DNA from: Pomacea canaliculata
Taxonomy: Eukaryota; Mollusca; Gastropoda; Architaenioglossa; Ampullariidae
Assembly (NCBI RefSeq): GCF_003073045.1
Contig: NC_037601.1
Location: 8,047,807 to 8,111,806 of the forward strand
DNA: 64,000 bases
Reading direction: 5' to 3'
The notes under the pieces were generated by a model, which searched no databases, had not been told where the DNA came from, and saw nothing but the letters and a program-made list of their open reading frames with translations. The position numbers were made by a program, and so were the translations under genes. Positions 12,535 to 24,614 of the stretch are shown piece after piece. Position 1 is the first letter of the stretch. The number at the start of each line of letters is the position of its first letter.

Positions 12535-14148
12535 ATGTACGTTAATTACAATTTATGTCAAATTATGCTGTTTTGCTTTCTTTGTATGACTTTGCTGGAC
12601 CTTGCTAAGAAAATGTTATCTAGTTTGATTTAGCTAACAGCCCATGAAAAAAAAACCTACAACTGTATTTGCATATTAACTAAAGTGCCATAAAGAATTT
12701 ACAAGAGGCACAATTGCAGGTCAGGCTATAACCTACCCCAAAATTATAGCCAGTAGGAAAGGGGTTGCCATGACAGAGCTAATAACTTTTTTTGAACGGG
12801 CCGACCTGGCCTAGAGAACGATAGAGTAGTCTGAAGTATTGTTGAAGAACATCAAGTACACTAGAAGTAACAGATACTCATAAATGTATAAGGACACAAA
12901 CCTCTTCTGACAGCTTATAGGATTTGTAATGACAAGCATTGGTGTACAGAGCTTCTTCCAACCTTGCATATGTCAATATGTGTCTTTTTTAAATTCCGTT
13001 CTTAACTGGGCCAAGAGTCAAAGCGTCGAACCTCCAAAGTCCAATTGTATTGGAAAATGTATTGGGAATGGATGAGCAAAGATATTTGGACTTAGCTCGG
13101 CATGTTGTCCAAAGTTCCAGTGTTCCAAACGGTCGCCCTAAACCAATAGTTTTCTGTGACCTTCGCACAGAGATTTGCCAAATTTGGTTAGACATTCGAC
13201 GAAATTTGTTCCCCTGAATAGGGTCTCGAAGATTAAAAAAAAAAAAAAATAGTACGCAGTCGTTACACTCGATGTCCGTTATTGCAAAAGGACTAGCAGA
13301 CCCACAAAAAAATTTCTAATCATTGGGTAAAGGTCATCGCAAGATAATATTTTCCAAAATTTGATAACACCCTCTACTTCAACTCTCGAGATACACACCG
13401 ACAAACATCATCATGAGCAGAAAAAAGTCAACGAGACAGCTGGGATCTTATGAGCAGCCATGACCCCACGAGTTTGACCTTTCTATGCACCGTGATGGTT
13501 GCCGGTGTCCATATCTCGAGAACGGAAGAAGGGTATTCACAAAGATTTGAGGGAGATATTATTTTGCACTGAACTTTCTCCCTTCATTAGAAAAAAAAAT
13601 TGCATCCCACTATAATCTTTTAAGCTTTTCGATAAATTAGTCATTGCCTGTGGAAAGGGATTTCGTTACAATGTACCGTGGAATTTCGAAGAAAGCTGAA
13701 CAATCATCGAAATAACCAAGAAGATTGTGGCGGGAACACAATTAGTGGATTGGGTGTGTGAATGGCGGGCGGAATATGACACGCTCCTCTCCCCACCAGC
13801 CAAACCTTTTGTGCAAATGTGGAGTAAACACCCAGTCACTGCCAGTCCATATTCAAAAGATGATGACCTCATTTGAACAGAAAAAAATGTGTCACCACAG
13901 TATTCTGTCCTTGTTGCTATTGTGATGACTTGTATCCATGGCAGTTGAGGTAAAAGGTAGCGAAAGTGGATCAAAAAGAGAGAGAGAGACTGAAGAGAGA
14001 TTGCAAAGTGGTACTGGGTGAGAGGAAGGGGTAAAACATTTCAAGGAAACCATGTTTAGTTATTTTTTTGCGGCTGTGTGTTTCCTGTTGGAGTAATGCG
14101 ACCTCAAGACGCCAAGACTCAGTTTAACATGGAATCCGGATGATAACC

Positions 14149-14149
14149 C

Positions 14150-14208
<59 letters not shown>
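14149..14208. repeat. (CAA)n microsatellite, about 20 units
   Basis: An uninterrupted CAA trinucleotide run lies about 0.6 kb upstream of the first SLC7A9-like coding exon, in the presumed first intron. The polyglutamine reading through it has no splice or domain support. Confidence 0.97.
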
Positions 14209-14819
14209 AAACCCCAAAACAATCTCAATGTCATTTGTATAGAACCTGTCCACGAAATCGACTTTTTTCTGAACAATTACGATTTACGGGTGGGTACGAA
14301 TCGAGTAACGCATATTCAGGAAATATGATCTCTTCACTTCACTGAAAACATCTTGTTGTCCTCCTTACATAGGTTTGCATTAATATTTTTTTTCGTTTTC
14401 CTCCATGACTAAGTTTCTTTCATACTGGGGCAGCACAGCTTTCTTTTTAGACCAAACTTACATTTGTGCTTATTGATAACTTGGGTCCACTGTTTCTGGT
14501 TTGTAAATCGCAGGTATTTAATAACAAATGTGACCTGTTTCTGCCATGTTAGCTTTGGATAAAAGTGTGTCATCCTCGCTCTCCTATCTCTGCTTTAAAG
14601 AACTGAGCTGCACTACACGGCCAATCGTGCCTTTGAACTTTTTTTCCACCTCAAAATTTTAAGCAAACTTGGCTAACCGGTCGCCTTCTTCCCACGATTT
14701 CTCTGCTTGACTGTGCAGAAGAAGAAGAAAAAAAAATCCAGCTGTGACCGACTACTTTACAATGCTGAGCGCGCTTCAAGAATATTTTCTGAGCTTTCAC
14801 GAGTCTTCTTTCTCTGCAG

Positions 14820-15973
14820 ATGACTGAACAAATGGAGGAGGGCGTTCGAAAACGTTGCGAGCGTGAAGAAAGCACGGCCAGTCCTGATGCAGATTCCGAC
14901 GATCCAAAAGCCAAGTCAGGCGTGACACTGTCGAGGTCGCTGGGTCTCATCAGCGGCACGTCTATCATCGTGGGGACGATCATCGGTAAGTGAACAGAAG
15001 ACGGAAACGCCGAGGACGTGCTTCGCTAAACTCCGCTGCTCTTCTTGGTTGATGCAGACTGAAAATCTTGCAAGTTTGGAAGAAAATTCCCAAAGCTTTT
15101 ATTTTTTTTAACCTAATTGTGACCTTGTTTTAAGAATGTAAAGGATATAAGGTCGTCTTACAGCCTTTCCGTGTATTCATGTGTGCATGGATGCCTGTCC
15201 GTGCTGGTAGTTACGTGTGCATGTGATTAGTTTGTGCGTTCGTGTGTGTGTATGTAAATAAAATTGGATGAGGTAAGCGATTTAATTAGTGATTACCATC
15301 GTTGCAACATTTGAAGACAATGTGTGCAGGTTCTGGGATCTTCGTGTCGCCCAAAGGAGTCCTGGCCAGCACTGGTTCCGTTGGTCTCAGCCTCGTCGTA
15401 TGGGCCCTCGCCGGCGTTATCGCTCTCATGGGTTAGCTCCCCGCTTTCTCGATGACTGTCCTCTGGGACATGATTGACTTGCCAGACACATCACTCGAAC
15501 CTCATTTTGATAACATAATTGTTGCTCACTTTGTAAGATCATCGTAACTGATATTGATCACATTTGAGGAAAAACTGTTAAAAATGTGTTTGAAAATGAG
15601 AAACCTGGAAATACAATAATCATAAACATATATTGAAAATGAGTGTTGTGTGTGAATTAGGAGCACTTTGTTATTCGGAGCTCGGCACCCTGATGTCCAA
15701 GTCAGGCGGAGAGTACCAGTACTTCCGGGAGGCGTTTGGCAACGCAGCGGCCTACCTGTACGCCTGGACGTCCGTGGCCGTGCTACGTCCTTCAAGTCTC
15801 GCCGTCATCTCCCTCACCTTCGCGGAGTACACCAACACCCTCTTCAACTTGTGCGGCTCACCCGTAGCACCCGTCAAACTGACGGCAGCGGCGGCATTGC
15901 GTGAGTGAGTGAGTGAGTGAGTGAGTGAGTGAGTGAGTGAGTGAGTGAGTGAGTGAGTGAGTGAGTGAGTGAG

Positions 15974-16013
<40 letters not shown>

Positions 16014-17919
16014 TGAGTGAGTGAGTGAGTGAGTGAGTGAGTGAGTGAGTCAGTCTGTACTGTTAACTTTTAAAAAAATTGCAAGCAGCCCCTTTATTAC
16101 CTGCATTGAGTTCAAGCGGTCACACCAAGTGTTTATAGACTGTCTACACTGTTGTAAAGAGTGCATCATTCTTTCTCTCTTAAATTTATGCACCATATAT
16201 CATATACCATATTGCTACATAAGGACATCTCGCTCCTCTAGAAGTAAAGGGCTATAGCCTCTCCTTTTGAGTGTATGAGTCTGCACGCGTGTTAATTTGT
16301 ATTGGTGTACGTTGTAAATACGTTGTAACTACGTTGTAACTATTTCCACCTGTGTATGTGCGCGCATATGTGTGTGCATGCGTGCGTGTGACACTATGTA
16401 CGTTGGTGCACGTGTTCACCCCTGTTGCTACGTGTATCTGTGTCCAGTGACCGTGGCTGTGGTCAACTGCGCCAGTGTCACCCTCGCTGCCCGGGTGCAG
16501 GTGCTGTTCACGGCGGCCAAGCTTGCAGCGCTCTGCGTCATCATTATCGGGGCTTCGTCAAGCTCGGGCAAGGTCAGAGGTCGAGGGATCAGGCTTAAAA
16601 CATTCCATACCGCCTCGAGTAGACCTCTCAGCCCATTCCTCTTAATTTTATGTGCGCAGTGACTTGTATATGGTTCTAACCCCATCGTATGTTCCCTGGG
16701 AGTGTATTGTTGATTCTAGGCGATGACACGAATTGTTTTTTCGGTCTGTGCACTTTCTCTTCCTCCCCACCCGACATCTCACCCCTCATCTTTGAGACCT
16801 ACAACCAGAAAAATTCCTTCCAAAATTGTAACATGTGTAGCGCTTACTGCAGAAATGAAAATTGTCTTTTTGTCGAGCATTGTTAAGCGGGTGGCGATGA
16901 GAGTGAGTACCCTGAAGAGACCAGGGTGTGTTCGGGATGGATTTCTTCCGTGAACTCTTCTAGCTGTAGTTTTATTACAAATTTTAGGATCTACAAATTA
17001 ATGTTCACCAAGCTTGTTAAATTCAGCAGTAGATGATATCAGTGTGCAAAATAGTGAAGCATTGGTTACAAGAAAGTGGTGCTGGATTAGCATCTGTCTC
17101 ACACTCTCAAACTTTCTTACTCTCTCATTCTTCAGTCTCTGTCTCGCTCGCTCACTTATTTTCTAAAATAATGACGATGTGAAAATGTGTTCCGCCAGTG
17201 ACATCTTATAAAAGTAGCAGTTATTACAATAAAGATATTCTAGCACGAAATATACAAACTAAACATAGTTTAAAGGAGTTCAGCAAAATTTTGTTAGAAT
17301 CCCTTCCACATTCACATATTCCACAGAATGTGTCTGGTTAAGAAGGCCTTTTGATCCGTCACTTACTGTACATAGGTAGTTTTGTGTCTTGAGGCAGAAG
17401 TACGTAGGTGCGCAATCTTTGCGACTCAAGTCTTCAAAATGTATTCCGGGTGTCAACATTTGTCCTCCCAATTCAAATATTTGACATAGACCTTCAAACA
17501 GTTAATACTTTTATCTATATCATCATTATGTTTGCGTTACATATAGGAACTGTTTCAAACCCTTTTATAATTTCTGTAAGAGTCTGCAGAAATTATCGTG
17601 GAAATATTTGCAAGTGTGTGAACAACAAAAGCCCTGATGTCCAAATACTGGGTGTCATCTGTGAACAGGATACACGACTGTACTAGCGACGGGTTTCGAG
17701 AATACCATAGACAACCCGGCCACTGTTTCCCTTGCCTTCTACAGCGCCCTCTGGGCCTACGACGGGTGGTAAGCGAGACTACTTACATCCTTTTATGAGA
17801 AAAGTAAAGAATTTATTTCCGATATTTTAGTTCTGAGCCGATGTTAGGCCATGTTGAGCTCAGGGCGAACGACAGATGCTGCGCGCTCTCCCTTTGACCC
17901 TACCCTCCATAGGAAAATC

Positions 17920-17961
<42 letters not shown>

Positions 17962-20900
17962 ACACAAACAAACCCCTATTATAACACCTTCAACAATTAA
18001 TGTGTATGTTCTGGTTATCAGTTTCCTTGCCTGTAGGATGGCACACCTGCACCCTTGCAGATGCTGGCGACACTGAGAAACTGGAGTGAAGTCAGTGTAC
18101 AAGTAGTGCAAAGCTTTCTCGCAGTCGAGATGCCTTTAGGATATTTTTCCCTGACATTAATCGTCCTAAAAAAAACAAAACAACCCACCCTCAGATCACG
18201 AGGAACATGTCCGTATGATGTCCAGAACGTTCTCGACAATCACCAATGACATACTCGACGGTTACCAATGAAATATTCGACAGTCACCAATGACATACGC
18301 GCGCTCGGCACGGCATGTGCTGATGCACACACACATATATATATATACAATAAATAATTCATCCACACACACGCACAACATTCCGCTCCGCTCACATCTC
18401 AATCAAGCCAAAGCTATTCAACTTTAGATTAACCCTGTCTTGTTTCTCAACTAATTGTATGAATAAACAAACCCAAACGTGCGCGCGCACACACGCACTT
18501 GATTATTTAGGGCATGCATGAAACAAATTAGTGAATTTGCAACGGAAATTTGCTGAAATACTACTTGTTTACTGACATTTCAGCACACGGGGGAAGGTAA
18601 AGAAGGGAGAGGAGATGGGCACAGCCCCCCACAAAAGCTGGTCCCTAGAAAAGTGAGGTTTCTAACACCTCAGTCCCCAACGACCTAGAAAATATTAGGG
18701 GGATGAACTTTGCCTTTACTTTATATGGAATTAAACACGGTATATCCCATAATGTAGGTAAAAGCGCATTGTTCATGCATTTGTTCAAAATACAATTGCT
18801 ATCCTCTCTGCGAGAGGAATATAAGACTGTTCTCAAAGACAAGTGGAAACTATTTTGCAAATTGTTTTCTCCGCCTTGCAGGAACAACTTGAACTATGTT
18901 GTCGAGGAGCTTGATGACCCTGGAAAGTGAGTTGAGTTTTGTATCACAGTTTTATTCAAGTCTAGCAGTTCTGTGTTCTTTGTACGTTTTACATATTCAT
19001 ACACGAAATCCAAGTCTGTTACCACTGTCTGACCCTCACACAAATACAAAGTAAAACGTATGTACACACTACCGAGCGAGACTTTCATCTGGGAGTATGG
19101 TTTGCCCTTGTAAGACTTATTTATTTAAGAATTTTAACCCTGACGTGAAAGTATTAGAACAAACCAAAATATTTAGCAGTTTTCAACATTCAGAAATCAA
19201 AGCCTTTTTTTTTTAGGAAATATTGGGTACATTTGTGTATATATTTATATACACACACTTTGGAGAAATTGTCCCAGGACGATGATTTATAATGTACTTG
19301 CTAAAATCAATGATACCTGTGCGGTAAATAGAGTCCTTCGCCATGTTTTCAGGAATCTGCCTCGCGCCAACATCCTGGCCTCCATCTTGGTTACGGCTGT
19401 TTACGTCCTCACCAACGTGTCCTACCTCACCGTCCTCAGCACTACGGAGCTGCTAGGCCTGCAAGCTGTAGCTGTGGTGAGTGGCATCACCGATTGTCTC
19501 CCTTCCACGTGATAGCCGTTGCACAGAAAGAGGGTCAAACTGGTGACGTCACGGTTGTACACAGAAACACCTAATTAACCTATAATCCCACCTCTTCCAT
19601 TGGCTTAGGTCTTTATCAAGTGGACGTGTCCAGATACAGTTAAGGTTTTTGTTAATGGCTTTTTTCTGTGAAAAGGGATGTTTTTAGGCTTGTATCGCAA
19701 GGACGGAAGGAGAGTATTCACACAAAGGGGGAAAATTGCCAATGAGCTGTACCCGAGCATTTACAAATTTGCACCCCCGTAGGTTTGTGAAAACTCAACC
19801 CAAGGACAGAATAAGAACAGTGGGGCAAAGATGAAATGTAGGAGAAATTTGTCCCATATTAGTTTCCATAGTTTTTTTTTCTTCCGTCTTAAGTATATTG
19901 CGTGAGGTTTCATTGAAGTAATTTGCTCAAGAAATACTTTTTTGTTAGCTACCGTTCTGAAAATCAAGATTTTGAGACAGGTCATTAGACTTTGATAACA
20001 GCCGTGATTTCAACAGTCTATTATACATGGAGAGACTACCAGTTCTGTAGGGCACCCAGGTCTTTCCATTTAACCTTTCCATCTTGGCTTGTGGTGCGAG
20101 CTGTCGCCTAATGAGGTCATGACCCAGTTCCTTGTGCAGCTAGCTTGACATCGTGTGCAGACAAGTCACTGAAAGTGTCCAAGTGCACCTTGACCTCTGA
20201 CGAGCCATCAGTTGTTCACAGCTTGCCACTTTAACATCATAGAGGATCTTTGGACAGTGTCAGTGATGAGATCACTGTGAGAAAATACAGGCTGGAACAA
20301 CGAGAAAGAGATACTAGAAGTTTACGATGTCGGTGGGCGGAACAGTTGTCAGTGTTCTCTCTCTCTCACACCTACATACACACAAACGAGACACGTCCAG
20401 TCATGTCTACAGCTGTTTGCACAGAGAACAAGCAAGACCTTTATGTACTTACCCCTCCCCTCTCACACATACACAGACTGCTTGCAACCTGAGTCTACTG
20501 TCAACACTCGTGAGATATTTGCCCGCAGCCCTGGTGCTGCTCTTGCATACCAAGCTCTTCTTTATGGACAGGGGCAACTGTTACAAGAGGTCTAGTGAAC
20601 AGGGCGTTCACACTGTGCTTAAGAGTTCCAAGGTACAGCTGAAGCATCACGGGAAGAGCTTTCGAGTGCGGAGCTCGGGGAGGGGAGAGAGGGTGTAAAA
20701 TAAAAACTCACCCGGGTTTGCTCCCTGGTTTATGGGGGAGAGATAATAAAGAGAAGGTGTAAAATCTTATCGGAGTGGAGATGACAATGTGCATTTTCCC
20801 TCTAATGACTGGAAAAGATTATTGCAGGATACTATTTCTCCAAATGTTGGTGGATATCTCGCTTTTGTTCTCAAGATACTCGCTTCTTAACACCCCTTTC

Positions 20901-22067
20901 ACAGAGAGGACACAGTGTTGTACACGAATATTCTTATACACTCCTACAAAACCAAAGCTACAATCAAACTGAATATCTTCATTGCTCCACATAGGTTCAG
21001 CTCAACATACAGACACAGGTACAAGTGAACTGGTGTCCATTTAATGTCCAAGCCTTTCTGTTCAGACTCCAATGACTATGGTGAAATTGAACTGGTAGTC
21101 TAGTGAAAAGTAGCTAAAACACAATTTTACTTACATATTTGCTTATATATATTTAGTATATTAAATTTCCCAAATACTGTCACACGAAGACAGTGACTCT
21201 GAGAAGCAAAGTTCATACTGTTCAAATGACCAATCACAGACATGGGCAGACCGTGTGCTGGCCGGAGCAACTATCATCATCCCGTTATCGGTGATGGCAT
21301 CTACGTTTGGGGCGGCCAATGGTACGGCCTTCAGCGGGGGCAGGTAGGTGTGTCCAAGTCAACAGACATCAACAGATTCATTAAGCTACAATAATCTTGT
21401 TGTTACCCCTGAAGTAATAGATGGCCAATACTGGTTTTCGTTTTGGTAGTTTTCGTAAATGATAATAATTGTAAATATTATAATAATGAAAAGAAGAAGT
21501 AAGGGAAATGTCAAACTCGTGGAAGTAATATTTTTGTGAAAGCAATGAATTATGTCAAAAATTATCTGAAACTTTCTTTACCTTTGTTCTGAAGAGTCCT
21601 GTTTGCAGCCGCACGCCACGGAAACCTGCCGGAAGTGATGTCTTTTGTTCACTACAAGAGACGAACACCAGTGCCCTCACTTTTATTCACGGTTTGTTGA
21701 TTTCCAGCTCATTAGCCTTATATAAGCCTTCAAAGCAGGACAGTTGCTATTAATGGGATCTGCTTGCGTTCAAGATTAAAAGCAGATATCATGTAAACCT
21801 TTTGATCAACAGATTTATCATGTTCTTCAAAACAAGAATAACTAAGATGTCTGTGTCATCCTCCCTCTTTTCATGGTAACTTTTAACTTATTCTTAACAT
21901 AACTTCTCCCCTATTTTTATTTTTCTACTCATTCTAGGTACGATCGAGATTCATCAAAAGATTTATAGTTACCTTTTTCCAGCTCAGCCTGACCAAATGT
22001 GGTATTGAAGATATGTCTGATGTCTTGCCATTTTAACAACACAACAACAACAACAACAACTACAACA

Positions 22068-22148
<81 letters not shown>

Positions 22149-23744
22149 GTAATGATAATATAGTAATAATGTTGAATTTTTATAACGCTTTATTCCCACC
22201 ATTAAAGGCGGGCTCAAAGCGCATACTAATAAGAAAAGAGAGAAAGAAAAGGAAAACACACACACATAATAATAACGAAACAAACGTAGTATGAACGGTG
22301 TTTGTTAAAATATTTTAGAGAATGTGTTTATTTCAGTGTTGTTTACATGTGTTGATGCCATGAAGTTACTTGCTCTTTTGTCCCAGATCTTCCTAGCTCT
22401 GTTGATGATCATTCCAGGCGACATTGGCAGCCTCGTCGACTTTTTCAGCTTCACCGCCTGGTTGTTCTACGGTCTCACCTTCACGACTCTCATCATTTTT
22501 CGTTTCCGCACGCCCTGGCGCCATGCACACCGAGCTTACAAGGTAACCTGCGGCACGACACCTGTCCGGTGTGTTTGTATGAGAGGGTGGTACAGACCTA
22601 CATGACTGCGCACATTTGTTTCTAATAAACGGGTTGAGATGAACGCAATATACTGCTTCCCAAAATCATAAGTCCACTCCACTCACGAACTACAAAAAAA
22701 AAAAAATAAATAAATAAATAAAAAAAATAAAATAAATAAAATAATAATAATAATAATTATTTACTACAACCCTAAACATCTTTTTTCATAAAGCTCGTTG
22801 ATAAGACTCATAAACATGACGACCCATATTTTCCAGTAGTTATATCATTGAGAACATAAAAGTATGCAGGTAGATTCACGGTGTGAGGTTTGTGACCTTG
22901 TTTTGTGCTTGGTGATCTTTGTAGGCCTGTGTCTTCAGAGTGGGTGGAGGGGGATGTTTACTCAGATTTTGGTAATTAACCCTTGCTGAACTTGACCCGT
23001 TATTTTTGTTTTTAATCACGGACTGCTGGACTGCTCCTTACAGTTCAGAGCTTCTTGCTCATCGGCAGAGTAACCGCTCATGTATACACGTTCAATAAAC
23101 AGAATTTGAGATACAAGCCCCTCTTGTCGTCATCACAATGAATGCTTAGCGGCGGAGAAGAAACAAAAGGTGGTGGTGACGCTGGTGATAGTTGTTATTA
23201 TTATTACTACTCTTATTGCAGGCCCCCATCGTCATACCGGTGATCATGGTCCTGGTGTCAGTCTACCTAATCGTGGCGCCAATTGTGGATGAGCCAAGAA
23301 TAGAGTTCCTGTATGCGGCTCTTTTCGTGGTGGGCGGCCTGCTCTTCTACTTCCCTCTGGTCTACTTCAAGCTCAAAATAAAGGTCAATGGTAAGTACAG
23401 AAAAGATGCAGAAAAATAGCAAAGAAAGAAATGTAAGAGAACTAGCCAGTAACAGAGGTAAAAGATCCAAAAAGGACGAAAGGAAATAAAATGGAAATGT
23501 GCCATCGCGAATGTTTGTGTCAACCAGCTTGACTGACATGAAAATATGTTAATTAGATGTGATCTTCCCAGCGTGACACCAAAATGTCATCGAATTATGA
23601 CTGTATTCACGTACAATATTTTTACATGTCCCGCTATTTTCTAATGATTTGCACTAAAGAATGATGCTTTGTGTATGTTCTGTTTCAGATCATATCACTG
23701 TCCTCCTTCAGCTTCTCATGGAACTCGTACCGAGCGCTGAGTGA
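14820..23744 (+). CDS. SLC7A9: b0,+AT-type (SLC7A9-like) amino acid transporter light chain
   Basis: Exons: 14820-14985, 15330-15431, 15661-15900, 16448-16572 (or to 16579), 17669 (or 17701)-17768, 18882-18926, 19353-19476, 21240-21343, 21595-21691, 22387-22542, 23222-23390 and 23689-23744. The product is 483-496 residues with about 12 membrane segments (family usual about 487). GTIIGSGIF in TM1 is the unwound substrate-binding segment of APC-superfamily carriers. [20 protein letters not shown] is the TM6 hallmark. A cysteine in the loop before TM4 (FNLCGS) is at the place used for the disulfide to an SLC3 heavy chain. The C-terminus [10 protein letters not shown] matches the LQMLMEVVPPE end of human b0,+AT rather than LATs. 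Such carriers exchange cystine and cationic for neutral amino acids at the plasma membrane. The boundary after SSSGK is ambiguous. Confidence 0.88.
15901..16050. repeat. (GTGA)18(GTGC)10(GTGA)9 microsatellite beginning at a splice donor
   Basis: The tetranucleotide array starts at the first intron base after exon 3 of the SLC7A9-like gene (exon ends ...GCATTGC at 15900). The first GTGAGT is the donor demanded by the reading frame, because the leftover C joins TG at 16448 to give CTG. Every further GTGA pair repeats a full GTGAGT donor consensus in 4-base steps. A central block changes to GTGC. Confidence 0.95.
17923..17964. repeat. (CAA)n microsatellite in an SLC7A9-like intron
   Basis: A run of about 12 CAA/ACA units lies in the intron 17769-18881. 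The intron is otherwise unremarkable and holds only short CA and TA runs near 18325-18350. Confidence 0.93.
22038..22148. repeat. (CAA)n(CTA)n compound microsatellite
   Basis: About 9 CAA-type units pass into about 26 CTA units. On the minus strand the TAG-type run sits at the 3' end of the dispersed repeat tail described at 22160-22235. The array therefore probably grew from the element's simple tail. Confidence 0.93.
22160..22235 (-). repeat. Dispersed repeat 3' tail, copy 1
   Basis: The minus-strand reading TTTAATGGTGGGAATAAAGC, then GTTATAAAAAT and a simple-sequence tail, matches the copies at 35483-35545 and 47255-47295. The shared core is GGTGG-AATAAAG-Y-GY-TATAWAAAT ending in trinucleotides. 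This looks like the 3' end of a retroposon family. It lies in an SLC7A9-like intron, antisense to the gene. Confidence 0.6.
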
Positions 23745-24445
23745 TCCCAAGGGAAGAAACTCATTGATCCAGTTGTGCAAATTTTACTGAATGCTCATAT
23801 TGCTCCAGATGACTTAATTAAAACTTTGCAATTTTCAAACACAAAACTCTGGTGACAGTTTTCGAACAAAGATTCTTTAAACACGGTTCATGGCGAGAGA
23901 GGGAGGACGTTGAACTGCTATGGAATGATTGCAGCTGAAGACTCCGTTCCTTGTGGAACAAAGTAGCAAGACCCAAACCCAGATCCTCAAATACGAAGGT
24001 ACAGCTTCAGGGATCCACAAGATATTAATTCAGTCCTCGCTACACCGGAAGTCAGAAACAGCCGAGGGAAACAGAGATGAAAGTTCTGAATTAAGATTTA
24101 TACAGAATGAAAGATCTCAAAATGAGATGGTGATGTGGTCAGAGACCGGTTTTCTGGCAATCAGTGCCAGTCTCAAACAATCAGAAAACGATTAAATTAT
24201 AATTAAAATATTAGAGATTTTCATGCTGTAATTCATGTAAGAGCTGTGCAAATATCTCATATGTGTTTCATTAAGATGAATTCTCGACAGTATTAGAAAT
24301 GTTATGCTTGTACGGGAGCTAGCGAGCGTATGTGTGTGCGTGTGTGTGAACTTTGTCAAAGTTCTGATTAAAATATAATATTGACCTTTGCATATGTGTT
24401 TTAAAGTATTAATTGCTGTTATTGAAGATCGATATTGTTATTTTA

Positions 24446-24451
24446 AATAAA
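24446..24451 (+). terminator. Candidate poly(A) signal of the SLC7A9-like gene
   Basis: AATAAA lies about 0.7 kb after the stop at 23742-23744 and just before the convergent GPCR gene. No AATAAA is seen closer to the stop. Assignment is by position. Confidence 0.35.
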
Positions 24452-24614
24452 TAATAACAACAATCATAAATTAAATTTATACATAACGCAATTTCATAAA
24501 AATTTTACACTTTTATAATGAATAATAATAAACGTAGAGAGACGAGAAGTCACATAATAACCTGTCAGGTGTGTGTGTGTACAATCGTCTTCATACACGG
24601 GGCAAACCGTACAG

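Noticed and set aside
13666-13974. 102-codon minus-strand frame upstream of the transporter
   Set aside because: Low-information translation, no family match and no promoter or splice evidence.
14140-14328. Open frame with a polyglutamine run
   Set aside because: It is a CAA microsatellite read as Gln. There are no splice signals, no conserved flanks, and it lies in a presumed intron.
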